A stretch of DNA of 23,639 nucleotides from a virus (IMGVR_UViG_3300035228_002458:1-23639); one strand, 5' to 3'; positions 6,219 through 12,734 are shown, counted from the stretch's first letter. Numbers and translations: made by a program. The notes: generated by a model from the letters alone, not told the origin.

Positions 6219-6611
6219 ATGAAAAAAGTAACACAATTCGATAAGTCGTCAGTAAAAGAAATTAGGGTAGCTATGGACGCAGCCCTTGCGAAAGTAGAAA
6301 AGCAGTATGGAATTAAGATTTCTGCAGGAAACGCCAGGTTCTCAGACGATGAGGTTACCTTCCAGGTTAAAGCTAACGTCGTTGATACTGGCGGAAGCGC
6401 GAAGACGAAGGAGGCTAAAGCATGGGAGACGATTAAAGGAGCTCTTGGCCTAGATAGCTTATCGGTGGGAGATGAAGTTAAGGTTCAAGACAAGTTTTTC
6501 GTATTGAAAGGCTATAATAGCAGAGCTAGAAAATCGCCTATTAACATCGAAGATTCTAAAGGTAGAGCATACAAAATTTCTATTGAAACCTTGGTAAAAT
6601 ACAATATGTAA
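6219..6611 (+). CDS. Hypothetical protein
   Basis: 130 residues. The first 70 form an alpha/beta region (SVKEIRVAMDAALAKVEKQYGIKISAGNARFSDDEVTFQVKANVV). The last 60 (LSVGDEVKVQDKFFVLKGYNSRARKSPINIEDSKGRAYKISIETLVKY) look like an SH3-like or KOW-like small barrel. ATG at 6219 is used rather than 6180, because 6180 lies upstream of the -10 element and would not be on the mRNA. No homologue recognised. Confidence 0.7.
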   Translation: MKKVTQFDKSSVKEIRVAMDAALAKVEKQYGIKISAGNARFSDDEVTFQVKANVVDTGGSAKTKEAKAWETIKGALGLDSLSVGDEVKVQDKFFVLKGYNSRARKSPINIEDSKGRAYKISIETLVKYNM

Positions 6612-6614
6612 ACG

Positions 6615-6845
6615 ATGAGAGAAACAGATCAAATTAGATACAGCGAAGTTACAAAATTCATTCACGATAGGATTGAGCTATATTCGGAACTTAATAATAA
6701 AAATTACGAATTATCAATGTACGACGTTTTTGACGAAATTGCAGCTGACCTTGAGCATCATTGGGAAGACAAAAACAATTCTTCTCCACAACCAAAAATA
6801 GTAAATCGGATCATATCAAAAATGTTTGGTCCGCAGTATAAATAA
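6615..6845 (+). CDS. Hypothetical protein
   Basis: 76 residues, acidic and mainly helical (YSEVTKFIHDRIELYSELNNKNYELSMYDVFDEIAADLEHHWEDK). It starts three bases after the preceding stop and ends Tyr-Lys-stop (TAT AAA TAA), whose bases provide the late promoter of the lysozyme gene. Function unknown. Confidence 0.65.
   Translation: MRETDQIRYSEVTKFIHDRIELYSELNNKNYELSMYDVFDEIAADLEHHWEDKNNSSPQPKIVNRIISKMFGPQYK
6837..6844 (+). promoter_or_regulatory. T4-type late promoter TATAAATA
   Basis: Exact octamer, lying in the Tyr-Lys-stop codons of the previous gene. The lysozyme ATG is eleven bases downstream. Confidence 0.65.
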
Positions 6846-6855
6846 AAAAAATATT

Positions 6856-7503
6856 ATGAGATTAGTGATTTTAAGCGGAGTGTTAAGCGTTGTTTCGTTA
6901 ACGATGTTTCTTAAAAGAGAAACAAAAATAATTAAGGTAGAGGTACCAAAAATTGTTGAGGTACCTCAGGTTTTTGAAGTAGTTAGGACTGAGATTATTA
7001 TAAAATACGTAGACAGACCGGTTATTATTCGTACAGAGCCTATAGTTGTTAAACCAAATGTAAATTGGAATAATAAAATGCTCCGCGGAGTTAAATTTTT
7101 TGAAGGTTATAGTGGTGAAGCATATAAGTGTTCTGGAGGAGTTATGACAATTGGATACGGTTGTACAGATAAATCTGTCGTTAAAAATGGGAAGATTAGC
7201 GAAAATGAAGCTGAAAGTCTTTTATGCGAACACTTAAAAGAAGTTAGAAAAAAGGTAGACGAAGCTGTCACTGTTAATCTTACTGACTACCAATTAAATG
7301 CTTTAACTTCTTTTGCCTTTAATTGTGGAATGAGCAACCTCAAGCGTTTGGTTGAAGGTGAAGGCCGACTTAATGAGGGAAATTTTAAAAGTGTTGAAGA
7401 AAATTTGCCTAAATACCGTATAGCTGGAGGTAAAGTTCGTAAAGGTTTGGAGAAACGCAGACAGTGGGAGTTATCTCTATGGAAAGGAAACCCAGACATT
7501 TAA
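6856..7503 (+). CDS. GH24 phage lysozyme (endolysin) with N-terminal anchor
   Basis: 215 residues. Residues 1-19 are hydrophobic (RLVILSGVLSVVSLTMFL), a signal-anchor or signal peptide. Residues 24-67 form a Val/Pro-rich stalk (VEVPKIVEVPQVFEVV). From about residue 73 a GH24 lysozyme domain starts: GVKFFEGYSGEAYKCSGGVMTIGYG fits the family triad E-x8-(D/C)-x5-T as Glu83, Cys92, Thr98, with Cys at the middle position. Later NALTSFAFNCG is also typical. It hydrolyses peptidoglycan glycan strands. Start ATG 6856 is chosen because it lies after the late promoter; a TTG at 6826 lies before it. The amidase gene follows. Export by a signal-anchor route would make it partly holin-independent (inference). 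Confidence 0.85.
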   Translation: MRLVILSGVLSVVSLTMFLKRETKIIKVEVPKIVEVPQVFEVVRTEIIIKYVDRPVIIRTEPIVVKPNVNWNNKMLRGVKFFEGYSGEAYKCSGGVMTIGYGCTDKSVVKNGKISENEAESLLCEHLKEVRKKVDEAVTVNLTDYQLNALTSFAFNCGMSNLKRLVEGEGRLNEGNFKSVEENLPKYRIAGGKVRKGLEKRRQWELSLWKGNPDI

Positions 7504-7506
7504 ATA

Positions 7507-7514
7507 TATAAATA
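7507..7514 (+). promoter_or_regulatory. T4-type late promoter TATAAATA
   Basis: Exact octamer just after the lysozyme stop. The amidase ATG is nine bases downstream, so the leader would be only a few bases long. Confidence 0.6.
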
Positions 7515-7523
7515 AGATTGACT

Positions 7524-8159
7524 ATGAAATTTAAAGGAAAAGACAATGTCGTTAAAGAGGTCCAAGCTAAACTTGGTCTTAAGGCGGACGGAATCGATGG
7601 ACCAAATACGTGGAAAATGATTTGGGAAAATTTGGTGCACGCCGGAAAGGGAGCTCCAGAAAAACCTGAGCCACCCGTTGTTGATCTTAAAGATGATTAC
7701 CCTGAAGTATATAAAGCAAGCCCAAACCAATCTGGAACTATAAAACCAAAGTTTGTGGTTTTACACCACAGCAGCGGAAGCCATGATGGTACAAGATCTT
7801 GGATTCTAAATAAAGCTTCACAGGTCAGTTACCACTATCTAATTGCAGCCGATGGTTCTAGGACGCAGTTTGTCTACGACACTAAAAAAGCATGGCATGC
7901 TGGACGATCAAAATGGAATGGAATCAGTGGTCTTAATAGCCATAGTGTAGGAATTTCTTTCTACGGAAATACTCATTCTAGGACACCTAGTGCGGCCGAG
8001 ATTGACTCTGCTGCTAAAAAATGCTTATACCTTATGGATAAATTTGGAATAGGTATAGATGGCATTCTAACACACAAAATGGTGGCCCCAGGAAGAAAGG
8101 ATGACCCATCTGAAGAAACTTACAATCTTGTGATTGCTAGAATAAAAGAGCTTACATAA
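7524..8159 (+). CDS. N-acetylmuramoyl-L-alanine amidase (Amidase_2) endolysin
   Basis: 211 residues. Residues 8-36 resemble a peptidoglycan-binding repeat of PG_binding_1 type (VVKEVQAKLGLKADGIDGPNTWKMIW). Residues 75-210 are an Amidase_2/T7-lysozyme-type zinc amidase: FVVLHHSSG (His81 likely zinc ligand), SYHYLIAADG, AWHAG, and ILTHKMVAPGRKDDP (His184 and an Asp after GRK as further ligands). It cuts the bond between MurNAc and L-Ala. No signal peptide, so it needs a holin. A TTG at 7518 would add two residues, but ATG at 7524 is preferred. It is paired with a lysozyme in front and ends at a bidirectional terminator. Confidence 0.9.
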   Translation: MKFKGKDNVVKEVQAKLGLKADGIDGPNTWKMIWENLVHAGKGAPEKPEPPVVDLKDDYPEVYKASPNQSGTIKPKFVVLHHSSGSHDGTRSWILNKASQVSYHYLIAADGSRTQFVYDTKKAWHAGRSKWNGISGLNSHSVGISFYGNTHSRTPSAAEIDSAAKKCLYLMDKFGIGIDGILTHKMVAPGRKDDPSEETYNLVIARIKELT

Positions 8160-8166
8160 AACGATT

Positions 8167-8179
8167 CATAATACTAGTA
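8167..8179 (+). repeat. 13-base element before terminator, copy 1
   Basis: CATAATACTAGTA occurs here and again at 15200-15212, each time between a plus-strand stop codon and a terminator hairpin. TACTAGTA is palindromic. Confidence 0.35.
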
Positions 8180-8185
8180 ATAAAA

Positions 8186-8222
8186 AAGGAGCCACCCTTT
8201 TAGAGTGGCTCCTTGTTTTTTT
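8186..8222. terminator. Bidirectional terminator between convergent genes
   Basis: Stem AAGGAGCCAC (8186-8195) with GTGGCTCCTT (8205-8214), 10 base pairs, loop nine bases. A T-run follows on the plus strand and the A-run at 8182-8187 gives one on the minus strand, so it can stop both the amidase and the spanin transcripts. Confidence 0.9.
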
Positions 8223-8234
8223 TATTTTTAAAGC

Positions 8235-8465
8235 TTATTGGTTAATAAGCATCTCTCTAAATGCATAGTCAGAGTGAAATACTTGACCTCGACCTTTTAA
8301 AGTTCCTTCTTGAAACTGGTATGTTTGACCTTCAATCAGACGAATCTGACTTGGATCGTACAGTGCCGAATTGTTTAATGTATCTCTGTTTTCTGACCAA
8401 GAGTCGCTTGATCCGCAACTTACTAGCAGCATCTGAAGAGGAAGCAGCAATAGAATCAATTTCAT
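8235..8465 (-). CDS. Outer-membrane lipoprotein, probable o-spanin (Rz1-like)
   Basis: 76 residues. A lipoprotein signal peptide is evident: MKLILLLLPLQMLLVSC, with lipobox LVSC and Cys17 as the acylated residue, followed by GSSDSW. The mature protein is about 60 residues, in the size range of outer-membrane spanin subunits. The first 45 codons overlap the upstream gene (8332-8565) in another frame, which is the classic Rz/Rz1 arrangement. It lies in a minus-strand cassette with a holin-like gene, convergent to two endolysins. It would fuse inner and outer membranes at the end of lysis. Function assignment is by architecture, not by sequence similarity. Confidence 0.6.
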   Translation of the reverse strand: MKLILLLLPLQMLLVSCGSSDSWSENRDTLNNSALYDPSQIRLIEGQTYQFQEGTLKGRGQVFHSDYAFREMLINQ

Positions 8466-8565
8466 CTTCTATATTATCTATATGAGTTTCACGCTTCCAT
8501 TGTATGTGAGCAGCATACGCGTTTAACGCAGCTGTAGCAGCAGATAGTATGGCTTTTCCCCACAT
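8332..8565 (-). CDS. Probable i-spanin (Rz-like) protein
   Basis: 77 residues. The N-terminus (GKAILSAATAALNAYAAHIQWKRE) is a moderately hydrophobic helix that may be a membrane anchor, though weaker than in typical i-spanins. It is followed by a charged coiled-coil-like region (THIDNIEDEIDSIAASSSDAASKLRIKRLLVRKQRY). It overlaps the lipoprotein gene by 134 bases in another frame and lies 18 bases after the holin-like gene. The i-spanin role rests on this gene order; the weak anchor is the main doubt. Confidence 0.5.
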   Translation of the reverse strand: MWGKAILSAATAALNAYAAHIQWKRETHIDNIEDEIDSIAASSSDAASKLRIKRLLVRKQRYIKQFGTVRSKSDSSD

Positions 8566-8583
8566 GCAACAATAGTGCTTTAA

Positions 8584-8772
8584 TTATTTGTTTTTGTCCT
8601 TAGCCTTACCAATGTTAAGAGCAAGAAGGTCAATAACACCGTAAACTTTAGCCATCAATGTTCCTTTTTTAGGGGTAGGCGTAAGAGCTGCGATAGAAGA
8701 AGCGAGTGCGATTGCAGCTGCTGCGACTCCGAACCATGGTTGGTCTTGTACGAATTGAAGTATTAGTTCCAT
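8584..8772 (-). CDS. Holin-like small membrane protein
   Basis: 62 residues with a first hydrophobic segment (about residues 12-30, PWFGVAAAAIALASSIAAL), a TPTPKKGT turn and a second, more amphipathic segment (MAKVYGVIDLLALNIGKAKDK). Proteins with a ...ALTPTPK... turn and NIGKAKD end are, from memory, common in marine phages and often called holins. First gene of the minus-strand lysis cassette, behind a late promoter with a leader of about 40 bases. It would form the inner-membrane lesion releasing the amidase. Confidence 0.6.
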   Translation of the reverse strand: MELILQFVQDQPWFGVAAAAIALASSIAALTPTPKKGTLMAKVYGVIDLLALNIGKAKDKNK

Positions 8773-8820
8773 ATCTTTATTTTCTGTTTATTGGATAGTT
8801 GACATAACCGTCCTTAATTC

Positions 8821-8828
8821 TATTTATA
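8821..8828 (-). promoter_or_regulatory. T4-type late promoter TATAAATA (minus strand)
   Basis: Reverse complement of TATTTATA. It faces left toward the holin/spanin cassette (ATG at 8772) and is back-to-back with the plus-strand late promoter at 8873. Confidence 0.65.
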
Positions 8829-8872
8829 CTTTATTTTTTTTTAACGTAATACTATTTTAAAGCAGCATATTT

Positions 8873-8880
8873 TATAAATA
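8873..8880 (+). promoter_or_regulatory. T4-type late promoter TATAAATA
   Basis: Exact octamer 16 bases before the ATG at 8897; drives the accessory operon 8897-11228. Confidence 0.75.
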
Positions 8881-8896
8881 GCCACTATACAAGTCT

Positions 8897-10204
8897 ATGG
8901 CTAACTTTATACCACAACCACCTAAGGACGATAGTCGATCAAATTTCTCACTTGAAGAAGCTAAAGACTTTGCTAAGCGTTTTTGCCAACCAGAAGACAA
9001 AGATTTAGTAGCAGATATTGATGAAAATGCTCGCGAGGCCGCGTGGCGATTGCTTAGAGCACTTGAAGAAAATCAGCAAGTGTCTTCCTGTGAATGCGAA
9101 AAATGTAATTCTGAAGACGAAGAGGAATACGAGGAGGGAGCCGCTGAAGATAGTTATAGTAAAAATGATGAAGAGCCAAAAAAAGAAGTTAAAGCAGGTG
9201 AAACTAGCGAAACTTCTACTATTGATAAGTTATCTGAGATAGCCGAGAAAAACAAAGATATTTTAGACAAGGCAGCAAAAGGTACTGCAGCTGTGGCAGC
9301 GGCAGGCGCAACAACACAAACCGCGAGTGCTGCTACTGGGTTGAGTGCGTTTGTTCAAGAAACAGTTCAAAAGGTAGGCACTATAGGAATGGCTGGTACA
9401 ATGTCGATTGGCAGCGGTGCTTATTTTCAAGCAAAAACTAGTAAAGAAAAGGGAACTGAAATTGCTGTTGTTGCCGAGCAAGAGCATCAAGTATTTTCTA
9501 GTTTAAACGACTTTACTGAATCAAGCATTGGGTTTCAACCGTTCGCTTCTGTAACAGATACTATAGTTGAATACGCTGAAAAGGGTTATGGTGACGTCAT
9601 AGGAACATCTGAAGAAGGATACAAAGGTAACGATAATGAAGGTGAAGGTGGTGAAGGTGAAGGTGGTGAAGGTGAAGGTGGCGATGGTGAAGGTGAAGGT
9701 GAAGGTGGCGATGGTGAAGAAAAACCAGAAGAAAATTCTGAAGAAGGCAATAACGAAGAAGCTACTAAACAAGAGGAGGAAACTGAAGAAACCGAAGAGG
9801 AAACTGAAGAAACCGAAGAGGAAACTGAAGAAACCGAAGAGGAAACTGAAGAAACCGAAGAGGAAACTGAAGAAACCGAAGAGGAAACTGAAGAGAAAGT
9901 AGACGAAGAGGAAACTGAAGAAAATTCTGAAGAGGAATCGGAGGAATCGGAGGAGAAGGCTGAAGAGGAGCAAGAGGAGAAGGCTGAAGAGGAGCAAGAG
10001 GAGAAGGCTGAAGAGGAGCAAGAGGAGGAGGCTGAAGAAAAAGGGGAGCCTGAAGAAAAAGGGGAGCCTGAAGAACAGTCTGAAGAGGGCGAAGAGAAAA
10101 AAACAGATATTGAGAATTCAGAAGAGACATTTGAACTAGAAGAAGATGATCAAGTCACTCAAGTCCCTGATGTGATTAAACTCCCTAACATGATAAGAAA
10201 ATAG
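8897..10204 (+). CDS. Large acidic repeat protein with hydrophobic middle
   Basis: 435 residues, no family recognised. Residues 1-130 are acidic with a CECEKC cluster. Residues about 131-180 are Ala/Gly-rich and hydrophobic (AAVAAAGATTQTASAATGLSAFV, VGTIGMAGTMSIGSGAY), possibly two membrane passes. From residue 245 the chain is low-complexity: GEGG repeats, then five perfect copies of EEETEET plus a partial one, three EEKAEEEQ-type units and two EEKGEP units. It ends with a non-repetitive tail (VTQVPDVIKLPNMIRK). It is expressed from a late promoter and followed by two membrane/exported protein genes. It may be a virion or envelope protein; an acidic tail could mimic DNA or bind cations. Function unknown. 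Confidence 0.75.
   Translation: MANFIPQPPKDDSRSNFSLEEAKDFAKRFCQPEDKDLVADIDENAREAAWRLLRALEENQQVSSCECEKCNSEDEEEYEEGAAEDSYSKNDEEPKKEVKAGETSETSTIDKLSEIAEKNKDILDKAAKGTAAVAAAGATTQTASAATGLSAFVQETVQKVGTIGMAGTMSIGSGAYFQAKTSKEKGTEIAVVAEQEHQVFSSLNDFTESSIGFQPFASVTDTIVEYAEKGYGDVIGTSEEGYKGNDNEGEGGEGEGGEGEGGDGEGEGEGGDGEEKPEENSEEGNNEEATKQEEETEETEEETEETEEETEETEEETEETEEETEETEEETEEKVDEEETEENSEEESEESEEKAEEEQEEKAEEEQEEKAEEEQEEEAEEKGEPEEKGEPEEQSEEGEEKKTDIENSEETFELEEDDQVTQVPDVIKLPNMIRK
9642..9718 (+). repeat. GGTGAAGGT-type coding repeats
   Basis: Irregular tandem copies of GGTGAA and GGTGGT/GGTGGC units encode the Gly-Glu (GEGG) tract of the acidic protein. Confidence 0.8.
9776..9895 (+). repeat. 21-base tandem repeat, five exact copies plus partial
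   Basis: The unit starts GAGGAAACTGAAG and ends AAACCGAA; exact copies begin at 9776, 9797, 9818, 9839 and 9860, with a diverging sixth from 9881. The copies are identical at the DNA level, which points to recent expansion by slippage or recombination. Each encodes EETEETE. Confidence 0.95.
9950..10069 (+). repeat. 24-base and 18-base coding repeats
   Basis: About three copies of a 24-base unit (GAGGAGAAGGCTGAAGAG then GAGCAA) encode EEKAEEEQ and are followed by two copies of an 18-base unit (GAAGAAAAAGGGGAGCCT) encoding EEKGEP. They lie in the same acidic tail as the 21-base repeats, but with a different unit. Confidence 0.85.
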
Positions 10205-10209
10205 TTACT

Positions 10210-10401
10210 ATGGAAGACTTATTTGATAAAATACTTGCTCCATATATGGGGTCAATGCCCGAGTTTATTATTTCAATACTGGGTTTACTTGGAACGCTTT
10301 CCTACATTGTTCCGGCTGAAAGTAAACTTGGCAGAATACTTGGTAAACTCACAGGAAATCTAACTAAACTTAAAAACTTTATACTGAAAAAGAAGAAATG
10401 A
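10210..10401 (+). CDS. Tiny membrane protein, basic tail
   Basis: 63 residues. One hydrophobic segment (about residues 17-36, PEFIISILGLLGTLSYIVPA) and a strongly basic C-terminus (LTKLKNFILKKKK). The size and PAESKLG-after-membrane pattern recall small holin-like proteins, but the lysis cassette is elsewhere. It starts five bases after the acidic protein and overlaps the next gene by ATGA, so all three are one operon. Confidence 0.6.
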   Translation: MEDLFDKILAPYMGSMPEFIISILGLLGTLSYIVPAESKLGRILGKLTGNLTKLKNFILKKKK

Positions 10402-11228
10402 AGCGTGCACTCATAACTTTACTTTCAATTATTTCCGTAGCTAAATCTGCTGTTATAATCTCTACAGGAGGTGTAATACGTAAAATAGACCCAACAGGGA
10501 ACCCTACTATTAACCCTGTAATTAATCCTGTAAGACCTACCTCGATTAGTAGTGAGGAAGTCGTAGAGACATCTGAAAGCGAAGATAAAAAAGAAGATTC
10601 AATTATTACTTGGGATGCAGAAGAAGAGGATATTTATGATATTTATGATGCTCCAAATTGGGATTTTTCAGAATCAGACTTAAAAGAGTTAGATCGAGAT
10701 TCTGCTATCGCTAGCATACTAACCATAACAGACGCAAAAATACTTGAGGATAGCCCTTCCTATTCAAACATTGAAATTGGAAATGGATTTTCACTTACGT
10801 TAAAATCAACTTCTTTTACTTTTAAAAACGACAATGGATTTACTGGAGTGAATGATGATGGGAATGTCTATTCAACTTTGAATATAACAGAAGGGTCGAT
10901 TATGAACGCTATGTTTTCTGCAATTGGACTGCAAATAAATGTAGATTCAACTAGTAGCTTGACACTACGAGGAGGTGGGGACTCAATCAATAGCCAAACA
11001 GAAAGATCTATCGTCAATTTGTCCCCAAATGCCAAACTCACTTTAAGTTCGTTAAATCAGTTTGCGGTACAAGGTAATGATATTTATTTGAATGGCGTAT
11101 CGTTCTCTCAAAATCCTGCTATTTTGAAGTTTAATGGCACCACAGGTACTGCCATTCCGGAAAGCAACTCTGTTCTATTGGCTAGTATTTTGCTTTTTCT
11201 TATTTTGAGCACCAAAAAACGCGCGTAA
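10398..11228 (+). CDS. Exported protein with PEP-CTERM/VPDSG-like sorting tail
   Basis: 276 residues. The N-terminus is a signal peptide (MKRALITLLSIISVAKSA). Residues 25-110 are Pro/Ser-rich then acidic. Residues 110-245 are beta-rich with polar repeats (FSLTLKSTSFTFKNDNG, INVDSTSSLTLRGGGDSIN, AKLTLSSLNQFAVQGND), like a surface-exposed beta helix. The last 24 residues have the three parts of an exosortase sorting signal: IPESNS motif, hydrophobic VLLASILLFLILS, and basic TKKRA. Canonical motif is PEP; the PES form is closer to the VPDSG-CTERM variant known from Verrucomicrobiota. It suggests processing by the host exosortase and display on the host surface. A terminator follows. Confidence 0.65.
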   Translation: MKRALITLLSIISVAKSAVIISTGGVIRKIDPTGNPTINPVINPVRPTSISSEEVVETSESEDKKEDSIITWDAEEEDIYDIYDAPNWDFSESDLKELDRDSAIASILTITDAKILEDSPSYSNIEIGNGFSLTLKSTSFTFKNDNGFTGVNDDGNVYSTLNITEGSIMNAMFSAIGLQINVDSTSSLTLRGGGDSINSQTERSIVNLSPNAKLTLSSLNQFAVQGNDIYLNGVSFSQNPAILKFNGTTGTAIPESNSVLLASILLFLILSTKKRA

Positions 11229-11237
11229 ATATCCGTC

Positions 11238-11272
11238 AAAAGCAAACACCACACCATTGTTTGCTTTTTTTT
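11238..11272 (+). terminator. Rho-independent terminator
   Basis: Stem AAAAGCAAAC (11238-11247) with GTTTGCTTTT (11259-11268), 10 base pairs with an eleven-base loop, followed by T-rich sequence. The next promoter begins within two bases. Confidence 0.9.
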
Positions 11273-11273
11273 A

Positions 11274-11301
11274 TTTACAAACAGGCGAAACTTGGTATAA
11301 T
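11274..11301 (+). promoter_or_regulatory. Sigma70-like promoter (TTTACA-N16-TATAAT), leaderless
   Basis: TTTACA 11274-11279 and perfect TATAAT 11296-11301, spacer 16. The ATG at 11308 is six bases after the -10, as at 3322, so the mRNA should begin at the start codon. Confidence 0.7.
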
Positions 11302-11307
11302 AATATC

Positions 11308-12465
11308 ATGCTAACAAAGAAGAACAAAAAGTTTCTTAAGTCTGGAATGGTTGCTTCACCTGATTTTAAATTCACTGGTGATGAACCATCTTGGCATAAT
11401 TGCCCTGAAGAAAAGTATCATGATAAACTTGGAAAATGTTTAAACTTCTATAATTACTATCTTGATCGGGATGACTATATCCCGATTATTCAAGAATACA
11501 TGAAAAATAATTCTTATTCAGATACTGATATTGCATGTATTCCGCACGTTCCAAAAAGTAGTTTTATATTTAACATCACTGGAAAGCTTTGTCGCTGCTA
11601 CAATATGGGAATGCCTGAATTTAGCACTAACCGAGAGTGTGTTAAAAACAACATCGGCTTTATTTTGTCTGATGCTAAATCTGAAATGAGTATTAAAAAA
11701 CCAACTGTTAAAAATAATTCAGGTCCAAAAAAACCCAACGTACACGCAATCATGACTAAAAAGGTTCAAGCCAGTGTACTTTTTGAACTAGAAGAAACAT
11801 TAGACGACTGGACAGATCCTAAAGCTAAAATAAAAAAGATACCTATTGCTTCTATTCTAAGAGGTGAAAATATTCCTGTTTCGTTTATTGGCCCTGTTGT
11901 AAATTGGTTAGAAAGACACAAAAGCGATTTTAGTGATGCATACGAAAATAGGTGTCCTCAAATGGTTGAAGGTTTTTCGTACCTTTCTAGACCTCAACTT
12001 AGAAATCGTATTAAAGCAATTGACGATATGTTAAATGAAATTGTGCTTTACAAATCTTCTAAAAAGGGTGCACGTAAACCACGTGTCAAAAAGGCAAAGA
12101 CCGCAGATAAACAAGTTGCGCGATTAAATTATTTGAATGAATCAGAAGAGTACTGTATGCAATCATGCGATCCTACACGCATTGTTGGTGCGCAATCACT
12201 ATTCATATTTAATACGAAATACCGAAGAGTGACAGTGTTTAAAGCAACCAGCCGCGATGGTTTTACTGTACAAGGTAGTACACTAAAAGGCTTTGACGAA
12301 GCCCAATCATATTCTCTAACACTAAGAAAACCGAAAGAATTTCTACCAATTCTTGCTGCTAAAACTGAACGGCAAGTAACAAAAGAACTCTCCAACTTGA
12401 AGACAAAACGTAAGCCGGCAAATGGCAGAATCAACAAAGATACAATACTTATTAGAACACTATGA
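11308..12465 (+). CDS. Hypothetical protein upstream of gp33
   Basis: 385 residues. Several Cys residues lie in the first 130 (NCPEEKY, GKCLNFY, IACIPHV, LCRCYNMG, RECVKNN). A basic linker (residues about 255-275, KSSKKGARKPRVKKAKTADK) is followed by a C-terminal domain (LNYLNESEEYC ... VGAQSLFIFNTKYRRVTVFKAT ... GSTLKGFDEAQSYSLTLRKP). From memory this kind of protein sits near gp33/gp59 in T4-like marine phages, but I know no function. The start at 11308 is set by the promoter, whose -10 ends at 11301; an upstream in-frame start at 11257 lies inside the terminator. Its stop overlaps gp33 by ATGA. Confidence 0.65.
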   Translation: MLTKKNKKFLKSGMVASPDFKFTGDEPSWHNCPEEKYHDKLGKCLNFYNYYLDRDDYIPIIQEYMKNNSYSDTDIACIPHVPKSSFIFNITGKLCRCYNMGMPEFSTNRECVKNNIGFILSDAKSEMSIKKPTVKNNSGPKKPNVHAIMTKKVQASVLFELEETLDDWTDPKAKIKKIPIASILRGENIPVSFIGPVVNWLERHKSDFSDAYENRCPQMVEGFSYLSRPQLRNRIKAIDDMLNEIVLYKSSKKGARKPRVKKAKTADKQVARLNYLNESEEYCMQSCDPTRIVGAQSLFIFNTKYRRVTVFKATSRDGFTVQGSTLKGFDEAQSYSLTLRKPKEFLPILAAKTERQVTKELSNLKTKRKPANGRINKDTILIRTL

Positions 12466-12731
12466 GCAACGACAGCAACGACAGCAAAGACAGTAAAGAC
12501 AAAATCATAATTAAACCAGCTATAACTAAAGAACAGTTGCGTTTTGAAGTTGAAAAACTTGTGTATGGAGATGGAATGACATACACTGAAGCAATCATCG
12601 AAATTTGCGAGCAAAAGGAAATTGATCCAGAGGATATGGCCAAGCTCGTAAAAGGCCCATTGAAAAGTAAGCTTCAAGTCGAAGCTATGGATAGAAACAT
12701 TATTAAGAGAACAACATCAACATTATATTAA
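12462..12731 (+). CDS. 33: gp33-like late-transcription co-activator
   Basis: 89 residues. A charged N-terminus (SNDSNDSKDSKDK, encoded by repeated AACGACAGC-like units) precedes a compact helical domain: EQLRFEVEKLVYGDGMTYTEAIIEICEQKEIDPEDMAKLVKGPLKSKLQVEAMDRNII. The YTEAIIEICE-x-x-x-IDPEDMAKL pattern is that of gp33 of T4-like phages from marine bacteria. In T4, gp33 bridges RNA polymerase and the gp45 sliding clamp at TATAAATA promoters, so it fits the nine such octamers seen here. Its start overlaps the upstream stop by ATGA. Confidence 0.75.
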   Translation: MSNDSNDSKDSKDKIIIKPAITKEQLRFEVEKLVYGDGMTYTEAIIEICEQKEIDPEDMAKLVKGPLKSKLQVEAMDRNIIKRTTSTLY

Positions 12732-12734
12732 ACC

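Noticed and set aside
6180-6221. Upstream ATG for the hypothetical gene at 6219
   Set aside because: It lies before the -10 element of its own promoter, so it would not be on the transcript.
9776-9895. Regular tandem repeat array resembling a CRISPR at first sight
   Set aside because: Units are contiguous without spacers, in frame and inside a coding gene.
9521-10021. Long minus-strand ORF of 166 residues rich in Phe and Leu
   Set aside because: It is the antisense of the Glu-rich repeats; repetitive GAA/GAG codons leave the opposite strand open automatically. The plus-strand gene has a late promoter.
12129-12677. 182-residue minus-strand ORF
   Set aside because: Antisense across the end of the 11308 gene and gp33; biased composition and no promoter.
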